In this document: piece after piece, positions 24,798 through 36,973 of the stretch
Position numbering within the stretch: the first letter of the stretch is position 1
Layout of the letters: every line of letters starts with the position of its first letter
Assembly: GCF_041146795.1 (NCBI RefSeq)
Contig: NC_135179.1
Location: forward strand, 28,445,047 to 28,509,046
DNA length: 64,000 nucleotides
DNA from: Maylandia zebra
Taxonomy: Eukaryota; Chordata; Actinopteri; Cichliformes; Cichlidae
Direction: 5' to 3'
Program-made: the position numbers and the translations under genes
Notes under the pieces: generated by a model
The model's database searches: none
What the model was told of the DNA's origin: nothing
Seen by the model: the letters and a program-made list of their open reading frames with translations, nothing else

Positions 24798-25588
24798 TGG
24801 CTATGATGAGTATTTTTAATGGCTCAAGTGTTTAACGTAGGATCAATAGTTTCAAAATATTTTTTAAAAAGCCACGTTTTTGCAGTATTTACTGCACATT
24901 TTTAGATTTTTTTTTGATTTTCTTCAAGTTTACTTAAAAAAAATATATATATATATATGTAAAAAAAAAAAGAACTAAACAAAAATCAATAGTTATATTG
25001 CATAATAGTGTTTTCTTGGCTTCCCCTTTCCAAGAATGTACTCTCAGCTAATTCATGACCAGAGATTTGGCTCTGCTCACATCTGCACAGCCGCTGCAGT
25101 CCAGATGTGACAGATTTGGTTTGAAGCTGGGGAGGAAACTAGGTCACATTCTACAGCCAGTAGATGGTGCCTGTGAGTTGTAAATATGAGAAAAAGGGGA
25201 TTTTCTTTGTGTGCAGAAACATTATGGAGCGTAATATAAAAACGTGTTAAATCCCAATGAATGCTGAAATTACATGTAATCTGTAATAAGACTTTATTTA
25301 AAAAATAATTACAACAAAAATAATCTATAGATGATTATTGTATAATGTTTCCATTTTGATTGATTAATTGTAAGGATCTGATAACAGAGGATGTTGTTTG
25401 CTGTAAAGATTCTGAAGCTCTGTGAGGTTAATTATTGTTTTGGGAAATGAAGATGTTGATATAATATATTTGATTCTGTTAAGCTTTGTTCTTATGTTAC
25501 ATGGCTGATATATAGTGTGTGATAATATAGAATATAGAGAATATACAACTATGATTATGATTCTGTTATTATGTTCGCATGTTTTGCC

Positions 25589-25594
25589 AATAAA
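25589..25594 (+). promoter_or_regulatory. Candidate polyadenylation signal of the homeobox gene
   Basis: AATAAA followed by a T/G-rich stretch, about 800 bases past the stop codon. The 3' UTR would be very AT-rich. Confidence 0.45.
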
Positions 25595-25599
25595 GTTTA

Positions 25600-26400
25600 T
25601 TCTAAATGAACGTTCACATTGCCTCCATGACTCATAACTTACAGCATAGTACTGTGACATCATGGTATCCTGATACAGTGATTCTTGTTCTGTAATTTCT
25701 ACTTTGTTAGTATTTTTTTTTTTGCCTTGAATTCAGTTTAGTTTTAGTTTATTCGTTTTTTTTTAAATTTTATATTAGTTTAGTTTTTCAAGTTCAAGTT
25801 GAACAAAGATGTTTTTTTCACAGCTAGTTTTAGTTTTCAGTTTAGTTCCTGTTAACTATAGTGAGCGGGTAAAAATATCCACCCAGTTATTTGGTTTTTA
25901 TTACAGGCTTTTATATTTATCAGCTCTCTGCCTGTGCTGCCTTTCATTTCTCTTTTTTTCACCTGTGAGTGTCTTCTTGTTCATGGCAAGGAGGTTAACT
26001 TCTTTTCTACTTTAATATTTTATATGTGATACAAGCAACCATGAAGCGCTGAGTCTGGTGAGGAAATCGATTTACATGGCTGCATTTTTTTTGACAAAAA
26101 CACAGATATTTGTCGATTATTGCATCACAAGAGGAGATTAGTGTGACCACTTCAGTCTAAAACACAATCAACCCATTTTTCCAGAGTTATGGTGTTGAAG
26201 AGGTGAGAGAGAAGTATTTATTTATTTATTTATTTTGCAAAACATGATGTCAGTGAACTTTAACTCCGACCACCAGTTTTCCGTCAGGTCATCCTTGAAT
26301 CCAAGTGAAAATTTGTGTCAGATTGCCAGAATTTAGATTAATGCAGCTTTATTTTACTGTACAAAAAATATTCAAACATAAAGGCACTAACGACCAAAAA
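25600..26400. other. Intergenic low-complexity sequence
   Basis: T-rich sequence with recurring TTTAGTTT units at 25735-25850 and a TTTA tetranucleotide run at 26216-26235. No gene seen. Confidence 0.5.
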
Positions 26401-26499
26401 CTAGAAGCTATAAACAAGGAAATAAAGCTAGGAAACTGGAAAACAAAGACTGGAACAGAGAGCTAGGAATTACCACAAGCATGGAGGAAATCACACAGT

Positions 26500-26870
26500 T
26501 ATGTGGGACAAAACAACAACAAGCAGAGGAAGACAACGGGCTTAAATACACAGAGGGGTAACGAGGGAAGTGGAAACACAGCTGGAACAGATCTAACATA
26601 CTGAGACGGGGAGGAAGCAAAACTGAATGCACTGAACACGGGGCAAGCAACTATCAAAATAAAACAGGAAATATGAGACACACAACAAGAAGCCAACTGA
26701 CTGAACACAGAGAGGAGAGGGAGCGAGAGACACGACTGGAACACAGATGAATAAACACGGAGACAGAACTTATCATACACGATAGACATGACAGATCAAA
26801 TACAGGGAACGCAGGAAGAAGACAGAGAGGCATCAAAGGGGGAAATGCAAAAGGAACTAAACGATCTAAT
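26500..26870. repeat. Probable interspersed repeat, A-rich strand on plus
   Basis: Phrases such as 'cttaaatacacagaggggta', 'gaagtggaaacacagctgga' and repeated 'ctgaacac' units resemble a repetitive sequence seen in many fish genomes. No boundaries or coding frame are visible, so the class is not assigned. Confidence 0.35.
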
Positions 26871-26899
26871 CAGAACTCGTAAGCACAAGAAAACTAAAA

Positions 26900-29480
26900 A
26901 ATAAATCACTCAGGGAAAATAACTAAACTCACAATATAATTTCAATATTTACATTCTGATGATGTAGAAGTGTATGAATCAAATATGATGGTGGTTAAAC
27001 GTAGTACTGTTAAGTGCTATAAATATGCAATATTCCAAATCACCAACAGGGGGCGACTCCTGTGATTTCAAAAAGGAGTGTTTATACAGAAGTCTTTGGG
27101 GTAATTGTCTGCAGATCTGTGATGAGTTGATGGGCTTTATCTCTAGTTTCACATCTATTGAATACAACATGAAGTTTATTTTGTAAATTATGTTCCCTGT
27201 TAGAGCCAATCCGGTCTTTAAGTGATGACATATGAACCCTGCTTCCGGGTCCAAACTACTCTGCATTTATTAAGGCTGTTGTGTTTTTAACATGTTTGAA
27301 TGCTTTGTATCGTGTTCTGTTTAATCCGAACAAGCCCCTAAAAGAAGTCAGTGATCACTGTCGGCCTCTCTCGGTTTTTATTAGCACTATTCATTTTAAA
27401 GCTAAAACCATATGAATGTGACTACAGCCCATTAAACTAGCAAGCGAACTCCCTGCTAGCTTCTAACACCGTCAAAATTCTGTTTTCATGGATGCCTGGA
27501 GGTTAAACTTAATTGTTACACCTGGTAGAGAAGCAACACGGATCATTTGATTAAAGATGAAAGAATCTGGACAGTTTGTAACTCTCAGCGATGCCGCAGT
27601 GTTTGTTTGACGTTGGGACCTGAAGCAGAGTTTTGGCCCAGAATTGACTAATGATGTCAGACTTAAAGACTGGATAAGGACAATAGAGCAGGGCATGCTT
27701 GTGGTTGGGTCTTCTCTGTAATTTATACACCACATCCCGTGGTGTATCCCTCAGTTTTGGAGTTTTTGGAGACAGCAAAATTGCTCCGCTTGAAACTTCA
27801 CATTGGGTAATCACTAATGGGTGAAGTTATGGTAGCTACATCCATATACAGGGTTACACCAGAAACCTCTGGATGTTGCAGTAATATTTAATGTTGACAG
27901 CTGAACCCTGGGGGACCAATGCTGGCTACACTGTGAACTGTGCACTATGGATGTCGTTCTCCTGATCGGATGCGTTGGCTAGATATTTGAACTTTGTGGA
28001 CTCACTGGGGGATTTGAGGGAGACCTCTCTCATCACCCGTGTTAATCATAGATATGTAAGTAAGATCATGTTGACGGGCTGTAAGCTATCTGAAATTTCT
28101 TTTCTTACATTTTGTTTGTTGGTCTGTAGGAACAGTCCATAGTGCCACATTTTATATTTTCACAAAGAGCCACTCTGTTTACTTTCCCCGAGCACCAGTG
28201 ACCCTAAAAGCCAAGGTTAACCTGTCAGGTCAAGATAAATTTAATTTCATCATTTTATATTCTCTGCATGAATGTCCTGTGACTTCCTCCGACCTGATGA
28301 CCTGTACACATGTTTCCTTATCAAACACGCCAAGGAAAAAGCCCAGGATAGTACACAGGATGTCAGGCTCGAGGCTTTGCACTGTTTTTCCTGCAACAGT
28401 GAAACGTGCGTATATTGTTTGTACTGTTTTGGCCTCCTGCCTTCATCCTTAAGATGAGAGGAAGGGAGTTGTCCTTTTGTTAGAGTCTGGCGTGGGTTCC
28501 TGTCCCTTAGGATAAAAAAGAGACACACAATAGGCTAAGACGCAGGAGGCAACGTGGCTCTTCAGCCTGTTGTGGTCCCTAAAGATAGATCAGCAGAGGA
28601 AATGTTGCAGACTGTTATTGCCGAGCAGGTGTTCACAAGCACATGATGCATAATAACAAGATGCAGACAGCTGAGAGTAAAGAATACTACTACTGAACCA
28701 ACATAGGATTGAAAGCAGTTCTTTTTGTGTTTCTCTTTCAACAACCGTCCCCCCCCTCGAGTCCTCAGTAACAGACTCAGCTTATATTGAAAAAGTGATA
28801 TAAAGTGACCCTGATATGGCCAGCTTTTCAGGTTTTTAAACTTATTTCATTTCTCTATTTGAACTACCCCTCAATAAGTCTTGGCATGGATATCAGTTAT
28901 CTGTTCCCCGAAACAGTAGCCGATCACTAAGTAGCTAAGTCGTCAGATCATAAGTGATGGGTTCCCAGATTGTTTCAGCTGTCCCCCTATGGGTGTGTTT
29001 TGAGATCCAGGAAAGAGCTATTATAAAAACATAATTCAAACTTCAGTCCGTCCTTGTGACTGACGGGATTAAACAGGATGAAATGGCAGTTCTGTCCACT
29101 GACACGACTCATGGGGCCAAGCTAAAAGTTTTTGCCAGTTTGTTTGCATGTTTGGAAATGCCATTTCCCTTCTTTTCACTTATGTAGTCTTGAGAGATCA
29201 GGCCATAAAATATCCTGAAGACGTCATATTATTCCAACAGAGCACTTCACTCTGAGACTGCAGGTTTACTTGTGGTTCCTTTGAGTTTCTAAAAGTAAAA
29301 TGGGAGGCAGAGCTTCCGGCTGTCAGGCTCCTCTCTTGTGGGACCAGCTCCCAGTTTGGGTTCAGGAGACAGACACCCTCAGTACTTCTAAAATTAGACT
29401 TTAAACGTTCCTTCTTGATAAAGTTTATAGTTAGCGCTGGAACAGTGAAATCAGTGGAAATTATACTTGCATTATACTTT
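26900..29480. other. Intergenic, no gene seen
   Basis: No supportable exons, RNA genes or transposon ends on either strand. Confidence 0.45.
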
Positions 29481-29504
29481 TGTTTCTTTGTAGTTTTGTA
29501 TCTT

Positions 29505-30073
29505 GTTTGTATCTCCTTCAGTGACAGACTGCTGCATCCTAGATGCATGAAGGAGTGTTTCCGCAGGTCCTTCCTCCCTGCAGCTGTCAGACTGCAAAAT
29601 CAAAACTGCTCCCAACAAACAGATGTTTACATCAGCGCTGTAATTTGCACTAATAAACCAAACAACTAATACTGTTATAACTTGCACATTACTTTTCTCA
29701 GTGTATATACACTAACTTATTGGAAGTTAAATGTACTTTTTAATGCACAGGTACAATACACAATCTGTACTTTTCTAATTATTCTAAATATTCTTAACTA
29801 TTTAAACATCTTTCAATTTCCTGCTCTGTTTGCACACTACAACCTGGGTTTGCCACATATCTGTACTTTAATTTTAATAACTGTACAGTACTGTTTTGAT
29901 AACTATTGTCCATGATGTAAATATGTAAAAATTTTGTGTGTTTCTGTTCTATGTCCTGTGTCCTATTCTATTTGTATATGTGTTTTTTTTTATGCTGTTA
30001 CAACCAAATTTCCCCCTGTGGGACAATTAAAGGATTATTCTATTCTATTCTATTCTATTCTATTCTATTCTAT
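29505..30073 (+). mobile_element. 5'-truncated LINE (L2/CR1-like) 3' end with (TATTC)n tail
   Basis: The last residues of a LINE reverse-transcriptase ORF are readable (DRLLHPRCMKECFRRSFLP, then AAVRLQN) up to the stop at 29667-29669. A 3' UTR follows, containing 'aatttccccctgtgggacaa' and 'ttaaaggattattctattc', which ends in about seven TATTC units (30036-30073). This layout is typical of fish L2/CR1-like LINEs. It is heavily 5'-truncated and cannot be autonomous. Confidence 0.8.
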
Positions 30074-30119
30074 CTGTGCTCCTGCTTCTGTCTTCTCCCT
30101 CCCTTCACACACTAGACCT

Positions 30120-30305
30120 GTTTTTTGCTGGAGGTTTCTTCCTGTTAAAAAGGAGTTCTTCCTCGCCAATGTTGCCAAATGATCATAGGAGACGCCATGA
30201 CGACTGGGGTTATCTCTCTAATAATGTTTTCTTTGCCATAAAATATAAAGAGATGAATGTTTTTGTGAAATTGCTTTACATAAATAAAATGATATTGAAT
30301 TGAAT
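30120..30305 (+). repeat. Degenerate teleost interspersed repeat tail
   Basis: 'tgctggaggtttcttcctgt', 'taaaaaggagttcttcctcg' and a terminal ATTGAATTGAATT-type end match the same family as 12960-13132. The middle is partly deleted or replaced. It abuts the LINE tail just upstream. Confidence 0.6.
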
Positions 30306-31160
30306 TCAGCAGATGGTGCTTTGATACTCGGATCAGGTGTGCAACACGAGTTACCATGGCAATCTATCAATTCCCTGTCAAAAACGTGTATCACCTTGCT
30401 AATGTAATGATGGATGACACAGGGATTGTTCTTTGTTGCCATATGGAATAACAGTCCATGTATTTAGATTGAACCAAAATGAACGACACCAGGGCCACAC
30501 AGAATCACATCATCCCGCCTGTTTCATAATCACAACACGGCGAATGTGTCTACGATCAATCTTACTCGAGGCCATTGCCATGACTGCCACTGCTCCATGT
30601 TTAGAAATGCAAGTGAGAAATGTTGTTGATGTTTGTTTTTCTTGATGAAAAGCTGAGCTACATATTTCACATGATCCTTTGGCAGCTCCCCCACACGCTG
30701 AATAAATTTATGAGTCAACCACCAACCATCAGATGTTTCTGTTAATGGGACCTTGTTTGGAAAAAAAATATTTATGGTGCTAATCATCTGTCTCTGTTTG
30801 CTGTAAATGACTTTGCTTGTTTCTTCTCTTTTTGCCCTTATAGTTAGAAGTGATTGCTTAACAGAAGCGGTTCCTCTAAACCTAAACTTGGTTCCACTTG
30901 GTGGTGTGCAACATCATGAGGTTTAGCATCCGTTTCAGGGTTAGGCTACTTCCAGACATAGTGATTTCCACTCGTAATCAGCTGAGTTTTTCATGTGATG
31001 AGGGTTGTGGCCACATCTGACGCTGGAAGTGTCTAAGACCAGTGTAACATGGCATGACCCACATTCTTGTGAAGGTACTTATATGAGAGATTGTAGAGGG
31101 TTATCAATTAATGCATGCAAGCTTGGTTTGCAAGACAGCTATAAACTGTAAAGGCACATA
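30306..31160. other. Intergenic, no gene seen
   Basis: Unremarkable AT-rich sequence between two transposon remnants. Confidence 0.45.
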
Positions 31161-31752
31161 TACATTATATTGCCAGAAGTATTTATGCACCCATACAAAT
31201 CACTAAATTCAGATGTTCCAGTCATGGCCACAGGAGCAGTGGAAACGTGACACCAGGTAACATGGCCATGGCCACTCTCTGTCTGGTGATCAGATGGATG
31301 AGTCTGGGTTTAGCAGTTGCCAGGACCACACTGTGCCAAATGTAAAGTTTGGTAGAGGGGGGATTGTTTTTCAGGAGTTGTGCTCAGCCTCTTAGTTCCA
31401 GTCAAAGGAACTCCTAATAGTCCAGTATACCGAGACATTTTTGACAACTTCATGTTCCCAACTTTGTGGCAACAGTTTGGGGTTGGCCCCTTCCTGTTCC
31501 AGCATGACTGTGCACCAGTGCATAAAGTCAGGTCCATAAAGACACGGATGAGCCAGTTTGGTGTAGAAATACTTGACTGGCCTGCCCAGATTCCTGCCGC
31601 CAGAAAACATTCTTCCCAGAAGAGTTGAAGTTATTATAGCTGCAAAGACTCGGCAGACATCATATTAAACTCTTTGGATTAAAAATGGGATGTCACTCAA
31701 GTTCATATGTGTGTGAAAGCATACAAGCAAATACTTTTGGCAGTAAAGTTTA
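31161..31752 (+). mobile_element. Tc1-like DNA transposon remnant, internally deleted
   Basis: The ends TACATTATATTGCC... and ...GGCAGTAAAGTTTA form imperfect terminal inverted repeats, matching at about 19 of 24 positions. Between them, 31280-31628 encodes a broken Tc1-type transposase fragment (PTLWQQFG, GPFLFQHDCAPVHK and LDWPAQ are family hallmarks). The N-terminal DNA-binding region and the C-terminal part after LDWPAQ are missing or frameshifted, so it is dead. Confidence 0.85.
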
Positions 31753-31759
31753 TGTGTAG

Positions 31760-34700
31760 ATTTCTGCTAAACAACACAGAAATAATATGCCGGAGCTTCA
31801 CTCACCAAAACCTAAGCACAAATTTCTTAGAGTAGTGTACCTCACAGTTCCTCCTTATGATCTATAAGATAATGCCAGAAGGTGCAAACAGCAAAAACAC
31901 AGTGGAAAATCTTCACTCTGTAGAGTTGTTATGAAGGTAGAAATCAGCTCTACATAACAAAACCATTTTTTCGCAGCAGGCTATAAACATGCTACTTGCT
32001 GAATATATGGGAGTCTCAGGGGAATGTGTTACGTTTTTACTAGTCTGAAGTTGCCATTAGAGGAAGTGCAGTTTCTGGCACTTCCTTATTGGCTTCATTT
32101 CTGGCTGTTGGAGGTTGCCACTTGAGACTTCTGGCCTCTTTGGTTTTTCTCTGTCTGCGGCATGCGTGCGATCCAAAGCAACACTGTTGTTCCCAGTAAT
32201 TAATATTTACAGGGCGCACATACAGAAGCTCACATCAAGCAATAAAAATGTGACCGTTTCTAAGAATGGCCTCATTTTGCTCCTGCTCACCAGACACACA
32301 CATGCATTCACAGGCGTTAACAGCTCCGATGTTGAGCAAACTGGGGGCTGACAGGCGTGTGAGTGATGGTCCTCAGCTGCCCTGGCAGTTCCAGGCATGA
32401 AGCCTAGCCTTCACTAAAAATATGGCCTGTAATTTAACCAAACCCTCCCAGGGAGTCCGAGCAGGCTACGCGCGCTAAATTAGGAGCTCATCTGAGCACT
32501 CTGTGATTGCACTGCACCACTCTCTCCGCTTTACACGTCTCCACTGTGACTGATGTTGGTCACTCTCAGAGAAGGAGCTCTTGTCAGTGTTTGTCTGCAT
32601 ACATGTGTACTATACCATCTGAAAGATAGTATCAGGAAACTGGATAAGAGACGTGAGAGTGAAGAGTTCTAACATTTATTTGGTTTTACTAAAATAGAAC
32701 AACAAACCGCTGGCCAGCCAGACCGATGTAACACGACACAACTGACTATGTACATTAAATGCATGTAATCATAATGTCATTTTGTCTGTTGGGAACACAC
32801 AGATTTACAGGCTGTGACATGCAGAATTTAACAGTGGAGCATATTTTATTGCAGCCTGCACCTCTAAACTTGGCTCCTTACAGAAATAGAGAGTTGATAT
32901 TAAATGTCATTCACACAGAAAATAAGGTCAGCAGCTCACTAATGAACTCCCCGGCAGCAAAGTCTTGAGGTACCTGCCAGCGCTGATATACTCTATGGCT
33001 GAACACAATATGTGTCCTTCGTGAAATGTCCTTAAAACATAATGGAAGCTTCACATGATTTTATTTGCACTTTTTTCTTTATTGGATAATATTCATATTT
33101 GTAAGGACTTCCCATTCAAGTCTGCTGGTTATGTTCAAATCTGTCACCTGTGTGTTTTCAAGGTAACCTGGTTCTCTTTCTTCTTTGATTCTCTTTTGAC
33201 CCACATCCACATGTGTCTTAAGTCAAATACAGACCTCATTCTGAACAATCAGATCACAGTTCATGCAGTTTCTACATCCTTTGCCTTGCCATGAGAAACT
33301 GTGAAGGCTGGCAATGTGTCCATGGTGTACCCACCTCCTCTTGCCTGGCTGGGATAGGTCAGAGGGGAAGCTCAGAGGACAGCTTTTCTGGAAATCACCC
33401 AGGATTTTTAAATTCATACTACAGTTGCATGTTCTAGGAGGCAAATTTCAAATTCGGAATTTTCATTTTAATCGTCTCAACTGCTTAGAAGCATGATTGA
33501 AAGCGAAAGTTTGTTTTTATGGTGTCCTGTATCTCCTCCCCGTTGCAGTAACTGTTTCAGCTGTTTCAGCTGCTGACCTGACCGGTAATCATCTGTGGGT
33601 TTCAGGGGTGACGCATCCATAAATCAGCATCTCTTCGCGAGAGGCACGTGTCTCACGTCAGGAAGTGGGACATATCTCAATATGTGGAAGGTGTGCACAC
33701 GTGGTCACCCAAAACACTCAAACGCATTGATTAACATGTCGAACATCAGTCAGGTTAAAACTGCTAAAGATCCATGATGATAGACAACATCCAACTTTAT
33801 GCAGGTGTTGTCACTTTGCAGTATGAAAGGCGCCATATAGCAGCTACATCTGGTGGGCGCTTGGCTTGACTGGAGGCTATAATTAACCTTGTCATTTAAA
33901 ACCCACTGATATCTACCGGAAGTGAAATCATAACAGTGGTTTCATGAATGCTCCTCCTCCTGCCACCATCCAGCCCAACGCAGGGAGCGGTGCCTCCAAT
34001 GTAACACCTTCAGCAGGAGTACTACATGTATGAGGTAATTGTTGTTTGGTCATGTGAGCCGCTGCAGCAGCTGTCAAATGTGATGATAGCAGGAGAATCC
34101 TCGGCACCGCCCCCTTCAGCTGATTGGACGGGTCGTAGTCGCCTAGGGACCATCAACCAAGAGATCATCTTATAGAGGGAAGGGGTGGGCGGTTATAAAG
34201 ATTAGTTTGAACAACACACGGAGATAGATTGAAGAATAGAAACTATTGATGTTGTAAAACTTTACAGTAAAGCCTCTGACTTCTGACATCTCACTTTAAA
34301 TGCCTGCAAACTGGTGTTGTTGTGCTACTGTGGCTTGTGCTTATTTGCTGACTCTATTATTATTATTATTTTCTTTCACACAATCAGTTTCTAGATATGA
34401 GACGTTTCCTGCCAAACTGTGACTTGGCTGATTATAAATGTAGATTGTGTTTTCACTTGAAGATGGTATCTGGTTGGTGTGGTTATATTTTACTGCTGTT
34501 CTGCTGCTGCACTGCCTCATCTCACATTTATAAACTCAGAAATAAAACAAAAGATAAGGTGTGAACATGGACTGCAACAGCGCTATCAAATGTGTGGTCT
34601 AAGCGAGACGAGCTCTTCAAAACAAACTTGTCTCTTGTTGCACCAAACTTTTAAGATTAAGAAGTCTTTAGCTGACTTTGGGATTCCCCTTAGCTTTCTG

Positions 34701-34989
34701 CAGGTCTTGACTCTTTAAATGCCCACAAAGCAGAGACAAAGATTTGGAGAGAGAAGAAAATAGGCTGCACATGTGCCTGCTCACTCCTTTTCACTTCAAA
34801 AAGAGTCGCTCCTTATTAAGATGGCTAGGGGTGCACTAATTCAAGGAGACAGCCCACACCTGGCCAACTGCATTGCAGAGGTCAAATCTGTGTGCCTCCT
34901 TCACTTCTTTCATAAACACATGCCTCCTCCTGTGGCGTCTCCATCTGCAGCTCCCCGGTCCCATCTCACATATCGCATATTCCATCCAT

Positions 34990-34990
<1 letters not shown>
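31760..34990. other. Intergenic, no gene seen
   Basis: No supportable gene. The block at 32395-32560 (locally GC-balanced, free of simple repeats) and the GC-richer 33950-34200 could be regulatory sequence for rhoq or the homeobox gene, but this is speculative. Confidence 0.35.

Positions 34991-34991
<1 letters not shown>

Positions 34992-35047
<56 letters not shown>
34992..35047. repeat. (CA)n microsatellite, 28 units
   Basis: Uninterrupted CA dinucleotides. Confidence 0.97.
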
Positions 35048-35048
<1 letters not shown>

Positions 35049-35559
35049 CAGGACAGTAAGGATGGATCGTCTATTCATCCTCGCAGCCACAAAGTCATGT
35101 GAAAAGCAAACAGAGAGAGAGGGAGACGCCTAAATTTAGAGGCTGAATGTTGACTTAGACTTAGGTTACACCATTTCCAAACCGACAGACTGGGTATATT
35201 CTTTCATTTTATTAACAAGTGTTCAGTGACACATGCATGTCTGGCCAACATATATCACTACTGTCTTTATTTAAAGATTTATTGATACTTTAAAGGAGGT
35301 TTAATGTAAAATTCTTTCCATGGACATCCTACTGTGAAGCTTATAAGCCAATAAACTTTGTACCAGCCTTGGATTGAGAACGATTCAGATGGTGTGTGTG
35401 TGGAAACGAATGGTAAGTTTATCTCAAAAACAGGATATTGTTTTATTTCCTGTGACACCCCCTAACAGAAATCTAATGTTTGCACACGGGATCCTTCTAA
35501 AGAATCGTAAATAGTGTAATTACTCTGTGATCCAGGCATTCACAGCAGGCGGACTGTAC

Positions 35560-36055
35560 TTTATCCGGAGCCCCTTGGTTTTAAACCCAAGCCCCGCCTC
35601 TTCAGTAGGCTAAGCGCACCCACCTTATCCACCAGCGGCACAGTGCGCCAGGGAGCAAGAGCGCAGGCTGCACCGTGGAGCGGGCATGGTAGACATGCAG
35701 TACCGGCAGACCGCTTCTCCCAGAAAACGCTTCCGATATTGGGTTTAAGGAGACAGCTTATTTGAAAGCCGGCTTGGGCCGAGGGGATCTTATTCTTTCT
35801 GACAGTCGTACAAAAAATACAATTAAAAAAAGGAACTCATTGACATTTGGAAGAACCTGATGGGTAGTGGGGAGGAGGGGAGAACGATGCAGTTCCAGCC
35901 CGACTCGGTGAGCCGCGCAGTCCGCCTCCGACGCTGGTGATGCCCGCCGTGCGGGGATCACCGCCCAGCAGCAGCAGCAAGAGGAGGAACAGAAGGAGGA
36001 GGTCAGGATAACAAGGGCGTCAGGGGCCGATGATGTCGTTGGGAAGGTCGGGATC
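35560..36055 (+). promoter_or_regulatory. rhoq: rhoq promoter region and 5' leader with uORF chain
   Basis: GC content and CpG density rise sharply from about 35560 to the rhoq start codon, as in a CpG-island promoter. Four upstream ORFs lie ahead of or overlap the rhoq ATG: 35686-35748 (20 codons), 35860-35940 (26 codons), 35940-36011 (23 codons, whose ATG shares the last base of the preceding TGA) and 36030-36086 (18 codons, overlapping the rhoq start out of frame). How many are in the mRNA depends on the unmapped start site. Confidence 0.6.
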
Positions 36056-36934
36056 ATGGCAAACGGAACCGGTACTATCATGTTAAAATGCGTCGTGGTC
36101 GGAGACGGTGCGGTGGGTAAAACGTGTCTGCTGATGAGCTATGCCAATGACGCCTTTCCAGAGGAGTATGTACCCACGGTCTTTGATCATTATGCAGGTA
36201 GGAACACAGTTCTGCTGTTCGCCTTTATTATCTCATAATAGCGTGACATGCTGAGCTGCTGCCGCTCTGTGCTCACTGATAATTGGCCACATGCGAATCT
36301 AAGAGAAGAGAGATTTTAGAGACCCCCACCCCACCACTCTTCCTCCAACTGCATTGCATCTGTTGCTATAATCAAAACCACTTGTTTGTCGTCTTCATAG
36401 CACAGAGGGGCTGGGACCCCCCCACCCACCAGCACTCCCCACCCTCACCCCTTGGTTCCTCCTCTAAACTGCTCTTTGTCATTTCCTTACAGTGAGCGTC
36501 AACGTCGGGGGAAAGCAGTACTTGTTGGGACTGTATGACACAGCTGGTCAGGTAAAGTTTATTTTTTCCTCTGGCTCTGTGCCAAGCACGTCAAGGACAC
36601 GCACACATGCACACACGCTCCAGCTCTATCTCGGTCTCTCCATGTGCTCCTGGGACCAATAACTATCCAACAGTGCCTTGGAAACACCCACAGGCTTCAT
36701 ATTCAGGCCAGGCACTAAGCTGCAACAGGTGATGGGTTTCGCACATGGCTTTAACTGCCTGAGTGTGCTGTGGCGTGGACAGTGATGGCAGTGAAGGGGT
36801 TTCAATAGTTCTATTATGTGGAGAACAGGGCTCCTATGTCCAGTAGTGATGTCACAGGTTTGTTAATAGGGCTGCTTAATGCATGGGCCTTTTCTTTACA
36901 ATGTGCCATTCAGTGGGCAAGAGTTACAACTGTA

Positions 36935-36973
<39 letters not shown>

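Noticed and set aside
34773-35102. 109-codon frame containing poly-TH
   Set aside because: Translation of the CA microsatellite.
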